A DNA stretch of 7,848 nucleotides, taken from assembly GCA_900552155.1 (NCBI GenBank), contig URYU01000078.1, positions 1 to 7,848 on the forward strand, read 5' to 3'. The notes under the pieces were generated by a model that was not told the origin of the DNA, made no database searches, and saw only the letters and a program-made list of their open reading frames with translations. Origin of the DNA: an uncultured Collinsella sp. (GTDB lineage Bacteria; Actinomycetota; Coriobacteriia; Coriobacteriales; Coriobacteriaceae). Shown here in pieces: positions 1-6,606 of this stretch; positions within the stretch are counted from its first letter, which is position 1, and every line of letters begins with the position of its first letter. Position numbers and translations under genes: made by a program.

Positions 1-57
1 CGGTGAAATACGGACCGTTTAAAGGCCTAGGGCGGCACAACAGTCCGTATTTCACCG
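1..57. repeat. 15-bp perfect inverted repeat (57-nt stem-loop) at window edge
   Basis: Positions 1-15 (CGGTGAAATACGGAC) are the exact reverse complement of 43-57, with 27 nt between them. The element lies 31 nt beyond the stop codon of the CopZ-like gene on the minus strand, so its transcript could fold into a strong hairpin at the 3' end of the copper operon. No U-run follows the stem, so it is not a textbook intrinsic terminator. It may continue to the left of the window. It is unrelated in sequence to the four 57-nt elements further right, although its visible length is the same. Confidence 0.75.
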
Positions 58-88
58 CAACTTCTGAGGATTGAGTAGGCAGCGCCTG

Positions 89-310
89 CTACGCGGCGGT
101 TACGGACAGGGCATGGAATTTCTCGCCGGCGCCCTCGACGGCGGCGGCGAGCTGCTCGGCGGTCACGGTGTCGGCGCACTCCACCTGTACGGTCTGAGTC
201 TCGTGATCGGCATCGGCGGCGGTCACGCCGGCAACGTTGAGCAGCGCCGTCTCGACGGTGGCGTCGCAGTGGCCGCACATAAGGCCAGAAGTCTTGATTG
301 TGAAACGCAT
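89..310 (-). CDS. copZ: Copper chaperone CopZ-like, heavy-metal-associated (HMA) domain protein
   Basis: This 73-aa protein is a single HMA domain, the usual size for a free CopZ/Atx1-type chaperone. The metal site is the MxCxxC motif near the N-terminus (Met11, Cys12, Cys15; sequence GLMCGHC). The rest fits the ferredoxin-like fold with a late Lys/Phe-containing segment (EKFHAL). Such proteins bind Cu(I) in the cytoplasm and hand it to CopA or to a copper-sensing repressor. The ATG at 310 is preferred over an upstream in-frame TTG at 364 because AGAGGA (317-322) sits 6 nt ahead of it. It lies 147 bp downstream of copA on the same strand, probably in the same transcript. Another soft-metal HMA carrier cannot be excluded, but the CopA neighbour argues for copper. 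Confidence 0.9.
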   Translation of the reverse strand: MRFTIKTSGLMCGHCDATVETALLNVAGVTAADADHETQTVQVECADTVTAEQLAAAVEGAGEKFHALSVTAA

Positions 311-457
311 GGATATTCCTCTCTGTTGTGTCGGCTTTCCCAGGCACCCGACCTTGACCTTCAAGCCGTCGCTCGCGTATCAAAGTACGCGTCGCTCCTC
401 TTTCAGGGCAATCTCGGGCATCTGGAAAACCCGTTCTAAATGGACTGAATGGTGAGC
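311..457 (-). other. copA-copZ intergenic gap with two small dyads
   Basis: This 147-bp noncoding gap is long for a simple operon. It holds two short dyads: CGCGTA (374-379) with TACGCG (386-391) around a 6-nt loop, and CTTGA-CCT-TCAAG (353-365). Neither is followed by a U-run, so neither is a convincing terminator. No promoter with good -35 and -10 boxes was found. The dyads may be RNA processing or regulatory structures, or chance. Confidence 0.3.
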
Positions 458-2797
458 CTATTTTGCCACTTTCGGCTTAAAGGTTCGCAGGCGCAACGCA
501 TTGGACACGACGCAGGCACTCGACAGGCTCATGGCCGCGGCGCCGAACATCGGCGAGAGCTGCCAACTCGTGAGAGGGAAGAACACGCCCGCGGCAAGCG
601 GAATGCCGATGCCGTTGTAGAACAGCGCCCAGAACAAGTCCTGCTTGATGTTGCGGATCGTGGCGCGCGACAGCTCGATGGCGCGGGCGACGTCCATGAG
701 GTCGCTGCGCATGAGCACCACATCTGCCCCCTCCTTGGCGATGTCGGCGCCGGTGCCGATCGCAAGGCCCACGTCGGCGCGCGCCAGGGCGGGGGAGTCG
801 TTGATGCCGTCGCCCACCATGGCGACCTTGCTGCCCGCATCCTGCAATTCGTGCACGTGGCGTTCCTTGTCGGCGGGCAGGACGTCGGCGATAACCTGTT
901 CGCTGGTGAGTCCCACGCGGCGGGCGATGGCCTCGGCCGTCACGCGGTTGTCGCCGGTGAGCATGCGCACATCGACGCCGAGCTTGCGGAGCGCGGCGAT
1001 GGCCTCGGCGCTCGTCTCTTTGACCTCGTCAGCCACGGCGATGGTACCGACGAGCTCGCCGTTCTTGGCAAAGAACAGCGGTGTTTTGCCCTCGGCGGCG
1101 AGCTGTTCGGCAAGGTCGGCGGGCACCTTCGCGCCCAGCTCGTCCATCAGGCGTACATTGCCGGCTGCAATGGCGTTTTGCCCCTCGCGCGCCGTAACGC
1201 CACGACCGGGCACGGCGGCAAAGTCCTCGACCATGCGCGCGACGATTCCGCGCGCCTCGCACTCGGCCATAATCGCCTCGGCCAGCGGGTGCTCGCTTGA
1301 GCGCTCCAACGCGGCGGCCAGCTTGAGCAGCGCCTTTTCGCTCATTGCGGGCGAGCCGTCGGCGCGCGTGGCTACCACGATATCGGTCACGGCAGGCTTG
1401 CCGCGGGTGACCGTACCCGTCTTATCGAGCACCACGGTGCCCACGCTACGCAGGTTCTCCAGCGCCTCGGCGCTCTTAAACAGAATGCCCATTTCGGCGC
1501 CCTTGCCGGTGCCGACCATAATGGCGACGGGCGTGGCCAGACCCAATGCGCACGGACAGCTGATCACCAGCACGGCCACGGCGGAGGTGAGCGCCTCGTT
1601 TATGCTGCCGGTCAGTGCCATCCACACCGCAAAGGTCACGGCCGAGATCACGAACACCACGGGCACGAACACGCCGGCGACTTTATCGGCCATACGGGCG
1701 ATGGGCGCCTTGGTGGCGTTGGCGTCCTCGACGAGCTGGATAATCTTGGCGAGCGACGTGTCGGCGCCCACGCGTGTGGCACGGAAGGTAAACGAGCCGG
1801 TGCGGTTGACAGTGGCGGCGTTGACGGTGTCGCCGGCGGTCTTTTCCACGGGGATGGACTCGCCGGTGAGCGCGCTCTCGTCCACGGCCGAGCTGCCCTC
1901 GAGCACCACGCCATCGACAGGGATGGACTCGCCGGGGCGCACGCGCAGCACCTGGCCGGGCAGAATGGCATCGACGTCGACGGTGGCCTCGCTGCCGTCC
2001 TCTGCCACGACGGTCGCGGTCTTGGGTGCTAAGTCGATGAGCGCCTCGATAGCGCCGCCGGTCTTGGACTTGCTGCGCGTCTCGAGGTATTTGCCCACGG
2101 TGACGAGCGACAGGATGGTGCCGGCGCTCTCAAAATACAGGTTGTCCATGCTCGTCATCATGGCCTCGTGCACCTGACCTGCGGCTAGCTGGTCGGCCAT
2201 GATGAACATGGCGTAGAGCGACCAGGCGATGGAGGCGGTGGCGCCCACGGCAATAAGGGCGTCCATGGTGGGCGCGCCGTGCGCGAGCGATTTAAACCCG
2301 TTGATAAAGTACGCGTCGTTGACGTAGACGATGGGAATGAGCAGGACGAGCTCGGTGAGCGCGAACGTCATGCTGTGGGTGTGGTCGGTGAAGATGCCGG
2401 GCAGCGGCCAGCCGAGCATGTGCCCCATGCCTATGTAGAACAGTGGGATGAGGAATACGATCGAGACGATGAGGCGGGTGCGCATGGCAGAGGCGGCGGC
2501 CTCCAACTTTTTGGTCGGTGACTCCATATGGGCGGCGCCGGACCTGGCTTGCGCACTTCCGCTTTGGACAGCGTCGGTGCCCGTGCTGATGGGTGAGGCC
2601 GAGTAGCCCACGCGGTCGACAGCGGTGCAGATGTCGTCGGGGGAGACCTGCGCAGGGTCGTAGTCCACCAGCATAGAGCCGGCGAGCAGATTGACCGCGA
2701 CGCTTTGGACGCCGTCGAGTTTGCTCACGGCGCGATCCACATGCGCCTGGCAGGCGGCGCATGTCATGCCGCCCACGTCGAACTTATCTTGAGCCAT
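458..2797 (-). CDS. copA: Copper-exporting P1B-type ATPase CopA
   Basis: This 779-aa P-type ATPase uses ATP to pump Cu(I) out across the cytoplasmic membrane. One N-terminal HMA domain (about residues 5-67) carries GMTCAAC (Cys13, Cys16). Predicted helices lie near 107-125, 142-160, 179-199, 220-238, 373-395 and 404-424, with a last pair near 722-768. Family motifs are intact: TGES (311-314, actuator), CPC (414-416, metal site), DKTGT with phosphorylated Asp458, the HP motif (His503-Pro504), and GDGIND (662-667). The YN pair (Tyr727-Asn728) and MxxSS (Met756, Ser759-Ser760) in the last two helices are the Cu(I)-specific signature. The ATG at 2797 has AAAGGAG (2803-2809) 5 nt upstream. An in-frame ATG at 2839 lies almost at the expected transcription start and has no ribosome site, so it was rejected. 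Confidence 0.97.
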   Translation of the reverse strand: MAQDKFDVGGMTCAACQAHVDRAVSKLDGVQSVAVNLLAGSMLVDYDPAQVSPDDICTAVDRVGYSASPISTGTDAVQSGSAQARSGAAHMESPTKKLEAAASAMRTRLIVSIVFLIPLFYIGMGHMLGWPLPGIFTDHTHSMTFALTELVLLIPIVYVNDAYFINGFKSLAHGAPTMDALIAVGATASIAWSLYAMFIMADQLAAGQVHEAMMTSMDNLYFESAGTILSLVTVGKYLETRSKSKTGGAIEALIDLAPKTATVVAEDGSEATVDVDAILPGQVLRVRPGESIPVDGVVLEGSSAVDESALTGESIPVEKTAGDTVNAATVNRTGSFTFRATRVGADTSLAKIIQLVEDANATKAPIARMADKVAGVFVPVVFVISAVTFAVWMALTGSINEALTSAVAVLVISCPCALGLATPVAIMVGTGKGAEMGILFKSAEALENLRSVGTVVLDKTGTVTRGKPAVTDIVVATRADGSPAMSEKALLKLAAALERSSEHPLAEAIMAECEARGIVARMVEDFAAVPGRGVTAREGQNAIAAGNVRLMDELGAKVPADLAEQLAAEGKTPLFFAKNGELVGTIAVADEVKETSAEAIAALRKLGVDVRMLTGDNRVTAEAIARRVGLTSEQVIADVLPADKERHVHELQDAGSKVAMVGDGINDSPALARADVGLAIGTGADIAKEGADVVLMRSDLMDVARAIELSRATIRNIKQDLFWALFYNGIGIPLAAGVFFPLTSWQLSPMFGAAAMSLSSACVVSNALRLRTFKPKVAK

Positions 2798-2844
2798 GGC
2801 TTCTCCTTTCTGTGACGTAGTGTCGGAAATGTTAACCATCCGAT

Positions 2845-2875
2845 ACTATACACCCATACCCCCTGGGGGTGTTCA
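2845..2875 (-). promoter_or_regulatory. copA promoter (candidate)
   Basis: On the minus strand, TGAACA (2870-2875, 4/6 to the -35 consensus) and TATAGT (2845-2850, 5/6 to the -10 consensus) are separated by 19 bp. A 17-bp alternative uses TGTATA (2848-2853) as -10. The start of transcription would fall near 2838-2841, leaving a leader of about 40 nt before the copA ATG. The operator dyad lies inside the spacer. Confidence 0.6.
2858..2870. promoter_or_regulatory. CsoR-type copper operator (GC-rich dyad)
   Basis: ACCCCC-T-GGGGGT is a perfect 6+1+6 dyad within a wider pseudo-palindrome (ACACCC at 2850-2855, GGGTGT at 2867-2872). CsoR repressors, common in Actinomycetota and Firmicutes, bind GC-rich sites of the form TACCC...GGGTA over copA promoters and release DNA on binding Cu(I). 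Placement between the -35 and -10 boxes fits repression. The 19-bp spacer would also suit a MerR/CueR-type activator, but the dyad does not resemble the CueR ACCTTCC site. No regulator gene is in the window. Confidence 0.65.
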
Positions 2876-2900
2876 GTACAGAAATAATATATGAGATTTC

Positions 2901-2963
2901 GTTACAGATGAGGATGGATGGTTGGCCGATGGACCGTCCCAACCAATCATCTCAATCTGTAAC
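2901..2963. repeat. Long imperfect inverted repeat overlapping a 57-nt element
   Basis: GTTACAGA...GATGGTTGG (2901-2925) pairs with CCAACCAATC...TCTGTAAC (2939-2963). Most of the 25-nt arms match, with a few single-base bulges, around a 13-nt loop. The right arm includes the left arm of the 57-nt element at 2949-3005, so both hairpins cannot form together. The left arm resembles the right arm of that family, so it may be a remnant of a fifth copy. Confidence 0.6.
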
Positions 2964-3005
2964 AACTAGACCCGTTTTTGTCGAGTAACTGTTACAGATC
3001 TAGAC
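2949..3005. repeat. 57-nt palindromic element, copy A
   Basis: Arms ATCTGTAACA (2955-2964) and TGTTACAGAT (2990-2999) pair perfectly. Further partial pairing lies outside, and inside ACTAGAC (2965-2971) pairs 6/7 with GTCGAGT (2980-2986). The 25-nt core aligns with those of copies B and C in the same orientation. Copy B starts 23 bp further right. Function unknown. Confidence 0.85.
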
Positions 3006-3028
3006 ATTACATCGAGTCGCAACTTAAC

Positions 3029-3085
3029 GTCTCGTTCTGTAGCATCTAGACCTGTATCTGCCGAGCTAGTGTTACAAATCGAGAC
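3029..3085. repeat. 57-nt palindromic element, copy B
   Basis: The 16-nt arms 3029-3044 (GTCTCGTTCTGTAGCA) and 3070-3085 (TGTTACAAATCGAGAC) pair at 13 of 16 positions, with one of the mismatches a possible wobble pair. They flank a 25-nt core closely similar to that of copy A (CTAGACC...CGAG). It lies 42 bp past the kinase stop codon in the direction of transcription. An AAC trinucleotide occurs on both sides, too short to count as a target-site duplication. Confidence 0.88.
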
Positions 3086-3088
3086 AAC

Positions 3089-3114
3089 TGCCGGGGAGGG
3101 GTCCCGTCACGGCA
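3089..3114 (-). terminator. Possible terminator hairpin after the kinase gene
   Basis: On the minus strand TGCCG pairs with CGGCA, and inside it GGGA pairs with TCCC around a CCCC loop, with a 4-nt bulge. It starts 13 nt after the kinase stop. The stem is GC-rich but is followed by GTTGTC instead of a U-run, so intrinsic termination is doubtful; it may work with the adjacent 57-nt elements. Confidence 0.35.
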
Positions 3115-3127
3115 AGACGCCCGCCGC

Positions 3128-5212
3128 CTAGATACAGAACCCGGGAATCACACAGGTTAGCTTGTTTGGCTTTTCCGCAGGCGTTGCGTACGTAAAGACG
3201 TCGCCGTCGTGGCCCACACGGTTTATGTAGAGCGTGCCTTCGGTCTCCGATGAGTCGGGGCTCACCGTGCGCTCCCACCAGCAGGTGTCCTTGCCCTTCC
3301 ACTGGCGGACCATCGTCTCGTTCGTGGAATACGGGCTCACCTTGAGCTCGCGGAAGAGCTGATACTCCTTGCCCTCGCCGTTGTAGATTTCTGCCAGGTA
3401 GTGATAGTCCTTGGCAAACGAATCGGGCGGTTGCGTGCCGCACAGCTCGACCATGGCGGGCAGCCAAAGGGTTGCGGGCAACTCGCTCAGACACGATGCA
3501 CTGTTGGCGGCGCCAGCGTTATTCGAGACCTTTTTGACAGATTTGATGAGCGCGCGCAACTTGTTGGGCAGCAGCTTAAGGCCGTCGCCGTCGAGCCATT
3601 CCCGCAGCTCGCAAACTGCCCAGCCGGCGCTCGGCGGTTCAGCCGCAGCGTTGCGCTCGGCAATACCCGCGTCGAACATAAACGTCAGTCCGGCCTTGCC
3701 CGTCCCGTCCAGAAGCTCATCGTGACGGATGCCCACAAGCTGCGCGCCGACCTCCAGCCCGTTGGTGAGTTTCACGCGCTTGGTACACGGATAGGGGATA
3801 TGCCCATCGGCATCGAGCAGGTGATAGCGCTTGGCAATCTCGCGTGCCTCGCTACGGGTCTCGGCGGCCTTAATCTTGAGCGAAATCTCCTGCAGCTGAT
3901 CCCAGGTGTAGTCGTCAAGTGAACCGCGGATGCCGTCGAGGTAGTCGGGGATGCCAAAGCCATGGGTTGCCGCCCCGATAACGCTGAGCCCCGCAACGGC
4001 TGCGATAGCGCCGCCGATAATAAAGCGGCGGCGGGTCATGGCATCGTGGCGGGCCTGATTCAGGATCTCTCGTGCGCGCTCGCCGGCGACGTCGACCTTA
4101 AGGTGCGTGCCAGAATCGATATCAATTGCGGCCTCGTCTCCTGCACCTTCGCGGCCTTCGGATTCGGCGTCGGTGAGGTATGCCGAGAGCACCTCGAGCA
4201 TCTGCTGCTCGGTGGGACGATCGCACTGCTCGACTGAGAGACCCTTCATGATGATTTGGACAAGCGCTTCATCGCCCTCGCAGCGCGGCTCGAGCGGTGC
4301 CGGCTTGGTCTTGGTCTTTACGAGATAGAACGAGCCGGTTGCAGCGGCGTCCGTCGACTCAAAGTCAAACGGTTTGCGACCGCTGTAGAGCTGGTACAAA
4401 ATGCTCGAAAGCGCATAGACGTCGATTGCCGGCGAACGGCGAAGGGCCGCGATGCCTTCGATATCCTGCGTGAGCATCTCGGGCGCGGCGTATGCGGGCG
4501 TGGCAAAGCGCCAGATGTCGGCGCGCCGGGTGATCGTGTCGTCGCCGAGAGCCATGGTCGCGGAGCCCATGTCGATGAGGCAGGGGTCAAAGGAGCAATC
4601 GGCAATCTGCTGCTCGAGCGTTCGGCTGGTGGTGCGGAACATGATATTGGCAGGCGACAGGTCGCGATGAATGACCGGATTCACGAGGCCTTGGGTCATC
4701 AAGAGCGCACGAAGCACGGCGTTTCCGACGGCGGCGACCATCTGGGTGGTCAGCCCGCCCGAGGCGTCGTGCGGAAGCAGGGGCAGCGCCTGCTTGAGCG
4801 AGGTGCCCTCGACCCACTCCATGAGGATGAGCGGGTCATCCTCGCACGATCCGTAGCCATAGACGCGCGGAAATCCGCGCAGGTGCGAGACGGTACACAG
4901 ATGACGGTACTCCTCGAACAGCGCAGCGGTGTTGGCCAGGTGCGCTGCCGATTGCTCGGCGGAGCGGTCGGGGGCTTGGCCGGAAAGGATGGCGTTGTCC
5001 TTGAGTAGCTTGACGGCAAAGACCTCGCCGCTCGTGTTGGTCGCGCGCAGCACGTGTCCGATGTTGCCGTTGTTGCGGTGGGCCGTCTGGAGAATAAGCG
5101 TCATAAACCGACGCTTGGCGTCGTCCTCGGCGCTGGGGTCGACCGCCACGGCGGTATCGAACGTATCGAGACGGATGAGTTTGTCGCCATAGGCGCTATC
5201 GGTAGTATCCAT
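3128..5212 (-). CDS. Membrane Ser/Thr protein kinase with extracytoplasmic DUF6273-like domain
   Basis: This 694-aa Hanks-type kinase phosphorylates proteins on Ser/Thr in the cytoplasm. The kinase domain spans about residues 40-345. Visible are a degenerate glycine loop (Gly49, Gly52), FAVK Lys68, a helix-C Glu at 100/101, HRDLSPAN (Asp184, Asn189), DMG instead of DFG (Asp214), APE (243-245), Asp264 and Arg332. All ATP and catalytic residues are present, so it should be active. An acidic linker leads to TRRRFIIGG (393-401) and one membrane helix (about 397-416). Residues 420-694 form an extracytoplasmic domain with seven Cys. Its C-terminal WW...YINRVGHDG...PGFCI pattern resembles DUF6273; no PASTA repeats are present. 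The ATG at 5212 follows AAAGGA (5218-5223) by 5 nt, so an upstream start near 5299 is rejected. The FHA gene lies 171 bp upstream on the same strand. Confidence 0.93.
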   Translation of the reverse strand: MDTTDSAYGDKLIRLDTFDTAVAVDPSAEDDAKRRFMTLILQTAHRNNGNIGHVLRATNTSGEVFAVKLLKDNAILSGQAPDRSAEQSAAHLANTAALFEEYRHLCTVSHLRGFPRVYGYGSCEDDPLILMEWVEGTSLKQALPLLPHDASGGLTTQMVAAVGNAVLRALLMTQGLVNPVIHRDLSPANIMFRTTSRTLEQQIADCSFDPCLIDMGSATMALGDDTITRRADIWRFATPAYAAPEMLTQDIEGIAALRRSPAIDVYALSSILYQLYSGRKPFDFESTDAAATGSFYLVKTKTKPAPLEPRCEGDEALVQIIMKGLSVEQCDRPTEQQMLEVLSAYLTDAESEGREGAGDEAAIDIDSGTHLKVDVAGERAREILNQARHDAMTRRRFIIGGAIAAVAGLSVIGAATHGFGIPDYLDGIRGSLDDYTWDQLQEISLKIKAAETRSEAREIAKRYHLLDADGHIPYPCTKRVKLTNGLEVGAQLVGIRHDELLDGTGKAGLTFMFDAGIAERNAAAEPPSAGWAVCELREWLDGDGLKLLPNKLRALIKSVKKVSNNAGAANSASCLSELPATLWLPAMVELCGTQPPDSFAKDYHYLAEIYNGEGKEYQLFRELKVSPYSTNETMVRQWKGKDTCWWERTVSPDSSETEGTLYINRVGHDGDVFTYATPAEKPNKLTCVIPGFCI

Positions 5213-5241
5213 GGCGTTCCTTTGTCTGGCATGGGTTGCCG

Positions 5242-5253
5242 CACGTATACGTG
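5242..5253. repeat. 12-bp perfect palindrome in the kinase leader
   Basis: CACGTATACGTG is a perfect palindrome 30 bp upstream of the kinase ATG and just before its ribosome site on the minus strand. Its symmetry and position suit an operator or a leader RNA fold. It sits 2 bp from a larger stem-loop. Confidence 0.5.
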
Positions 5254-5255
5254 AG

Positions 5256-5294
5256 CAGTGCGGATATCGGTAAAGTACCATGATAGCCGCACTG
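5256..5294 (-). promoter_or_regulatory. 39-nt imperfect palindrome in the FHA-kinase gap
   Basis: CAGTGCGG (5256-5263) pairs with CCGCACTG (5287-5294). After one mismatch TATC pairs with GATA, and after a 2-nt bulge GGTA pairs with TACC around an AAG loop. Most of the 39 nt are paired. It is not followed by a U-run, so a leader structure or a binding site for a dimeric regulator is likelier than a terminator. A further GTCGT-TT-ACGAC dyad lies at 5317-5328. I could not identify a convincing kinase promoter here. Confidence 0.5.
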
Positions 5295-5350
5295 CCCACG
5301 CATACCGCTGAGTATTGTCGTTTACGACGCAGAAGGTAGAAGACGAAAGA

Positions 5351-5381
5351 CGGACGGCGACCGTCTTCCGATCGCCGTCCG
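5351..5381 (-). terminator. Intrinsic terminator after the FHA gene
   Basis: Starting 2 nt after the FHA stop on the minus strand, CGGACGGCGA pairs perfectly with TCGCCGTCCG around an 11-nt loop, and a pyrimidine-rich tract (TCTTTCGTCTTCT) follows. The stem is very stable and the tract is only moderately U-rich. It suggests that kinase transcription is at least partly independent of the FHA gene, or that read-through sets their ratio. Confidence 0.7.
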
Positions 5382-5383
5382 CG

Positions 5384-6346
5384 CTAGTCCACAATGACAA
5401 GGAATGTCGTGTAGAGACCCAGATGGAGCCTGTCGCTGTTTTCGATTTCCACTGGGGGATAGATCTTGCCGGGCTCGCGTTGGTCGCGCGGCGGCTCAAT
5501 CACAATATCGCCGTCGCCTGCACCCGATTCGAGTACCGTGCCGTTGGTCGATCCAAGGCCCTGGGCGTACCAGTGCTCACCCTCGAGCCAAATACGAAGA
5601 TGCTCGCGCGATGCGTCGGCGCCCACATCGGTGATGCTGGGCGAGGTTTTGGGCAGAGAACCAATCACGGTGCCGTGCGGATCGCGTGTGAGGGGATGGA
5701 TTTGCATGTCGGCGCAGTTGTCGGCATGGGTTCTGAGCAGACCGAGGTTGGGGGCGACGGTGCGCGGCTGCTCCAGGCTGCTCATAAAGCCACGTCCGAC
5801 GGTAGTTTCGGTGGTGCCAAAGTGCCCGCCCGTCTTGCTGTCGCAAAAGCGCTCGACGGTGGCCACGCCCTGAACGGGATCGGCGAGCGCCCCCGTTGCC
5901 ACAAAGAGCATAAGGTAAAGCGTGCTTTTCTCGCGCACGGCATTGCCGTCAAAGTTGTCGATGCGATTGAGGGCATTTGCATATAGGCGGCTGTCCAGCT
6001 TGTAGCTGGTGAGAGCCGACATCATTTCGTTGGCGGCCGGACCGCGATAGTGCTCGGCGATTGCCCGATAGGCGGACTCGCCGCCGCCGAGCTTGCTGCA
6101 GATTGCCGAGGAAAGGTTGAGCGTGGTGACGGTAAAGTCGCTGTAGATGGAGGGCGCGCACTGGTCAGGCTTGCGATGGACGATGTAACGGGTGAGATAC
6201 GAGCGGGTGGAAGAGCATTTCTCGAGCAGGGTACTGCCGAGATAAGAGTTTCCATTGATGAGCATTCGGGCGATCTCGAGATGTTTAAGACCGCCGAACG
6301 AGCGAATATCGTTATAGAGGACCGAGCAAGGCGTCTCTGCTGCCAC
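5384..6346 (-). CDS. FHA-domain protein with unrecognised N-terminal region
   Basis: This 320-aa protein has a C-terminal forkhead-associated domain (about 218-320), a phosphothreonine-binding module. It shows the S-x-x-H core (Ser246, Arg247, His249), STNGT (266-270) and a final strand LHLGLYTTFLVIV. The usual GR before the first loop reads GS (Gly229-Ser230), and an insert of about 25 residues follows STNGT, so phosphopeptide binding may differ from the norm. Residues 1-170 look helical, carry scattered Cys, and were not recognised. A Thr-rich linker contains TTETTV (178-183), recalling the ETT phosphosite ahead of the FHA domain in GarA/OdhI. There is no signal peptide or membrane helix, so it is cytoplasmic. 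The GTG at 6346 has a perfect AAAGGAGGT (6351-6359) 4 nt upstream; an in-frame TTG at 6376 would place that site inside the gene. The downstream kinase gene is the likely functional partner. Confidence 0.87.
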   Translation of the reverse strand: MAAETPCSVLYNDIRSFGGLKHLEIARMLINGNSYLGSTLLEKCSSTRSYLTRYIVHRKPDQCAPSIYSDFTVTTLNLSSAICSKLGGGESAYRAIAEHYRGPAANEMMSALTSYKLDSRLYANALNRIDNFDGNAVREKSTLYLMLFVATGALADPVQGVATVERFCDSKTGGHFGTTETTVGRGFMSSLEQPRTVAPNLGLLRTHADNCADMQIHPLTRDPHGTVIGSLPKTSPSITDVGADASREHLRIWLEGEHWYAQGLGSTNGTVLESGAGDGDIVIEPPRDQREPGKIYPPVEIENSDRLHLGLYTTFLVIVD

Positions 6347-6525
6347 GGATACCTCCTTTGATTGCTTCCTAGCCAATATGGCGATAGGAATTAATGGCCC
6401 CCGGTGGGCGACGTATTAAATGGCTGCGCAATATATAGCGTAACCAAAGCAACAGAATAGGCCACATGTGCGAAATTGCAGGAAGACTGAGAGATTTGGT
6501 TTGGACTGGACGGAAATCCCCCTCT

Positions 6526-6582
6526 GTCTTGATCTATAACAATTAGGACCGATTTTACTCGGTAATTGTTACAGATTGAGAC
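6526..6582. repeat. 57-nt palindromic element, copy C
   Basis: The 16-nt arms 6526-6541 (GTCTTGATCTATAACA) and 6567-6582 (TGTTACAGATTGAGAC) flank a 25-nt core. The core matches copy A at about 16 of 25 positions in the same orientation. Copy D begins 24 bp further right, close to the 23-bp spacing of copies A and B. Confidence 0.88.
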
Positions 6583-6606
6583 GTTTGTGAGCCGTGTCGA
6601 CCGTTT

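Larger units (their letters stand above)
2876..3127. other. Repeat-rich intergenic region between kinase gene and copA promoter
   Basis: No coding gene is supported in these 252 bp. They contain, from right to left in the direction of minus-strand transcription, a GC-rich hairpin after the kinase stop (3089-3114), two complete 57-nt palindromic elements (3029-3085 and 2949-3005), and a partial arm (about 2900-2915) that pairs with the next element. The AT-rich stretch 2881-2900 separates the partial arm from the copA promoter. Confidence 0.7.

Noticed and set aside
449..2177. Long plus-strand open frames opposite copA
   Set aside because: copA on the minus strand carries every family motif. 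The opposite frames are low-complexity by-products of GC-rich codons.
2798..2839. An upstream in-frame ATG start for CopA at 2839
   Set aside because: It would sit almost at the expected transcription start with no ribosome site, whereas the ATG at 2797 has AAAGGAG at good spacing.
2949..3085. CRISPR-like layout: repeats with 23-24-bp spacers
   Set aside because: There are only two copies per site, the repeats are 57 nt, imperfect and fully palindromic, and no cas gene is present. This fits palindromic intergenic elements better.
3029..3085. Transposon target-site duplication around copy B (AAC on both sides)
   Set aside because: Three bases match easily by chance, and the other three copies show no matching flanks.
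5213..5299. A kinase start extended upstream to 5299
   Set aside because: It would read through the stem-loop and palindrome of the leader. The ATG at 5212 has AAAGGA 5 nt upstream and gives a normal N-terminus.
5315..5986. A 223-codon plus-strand open frame opposite the FHA gene
   Set aside because: The minus-strand gene has the FHA motifs and a perfect ribosome site. The opposite frame runs through the terminator hairpin and shows no domain.
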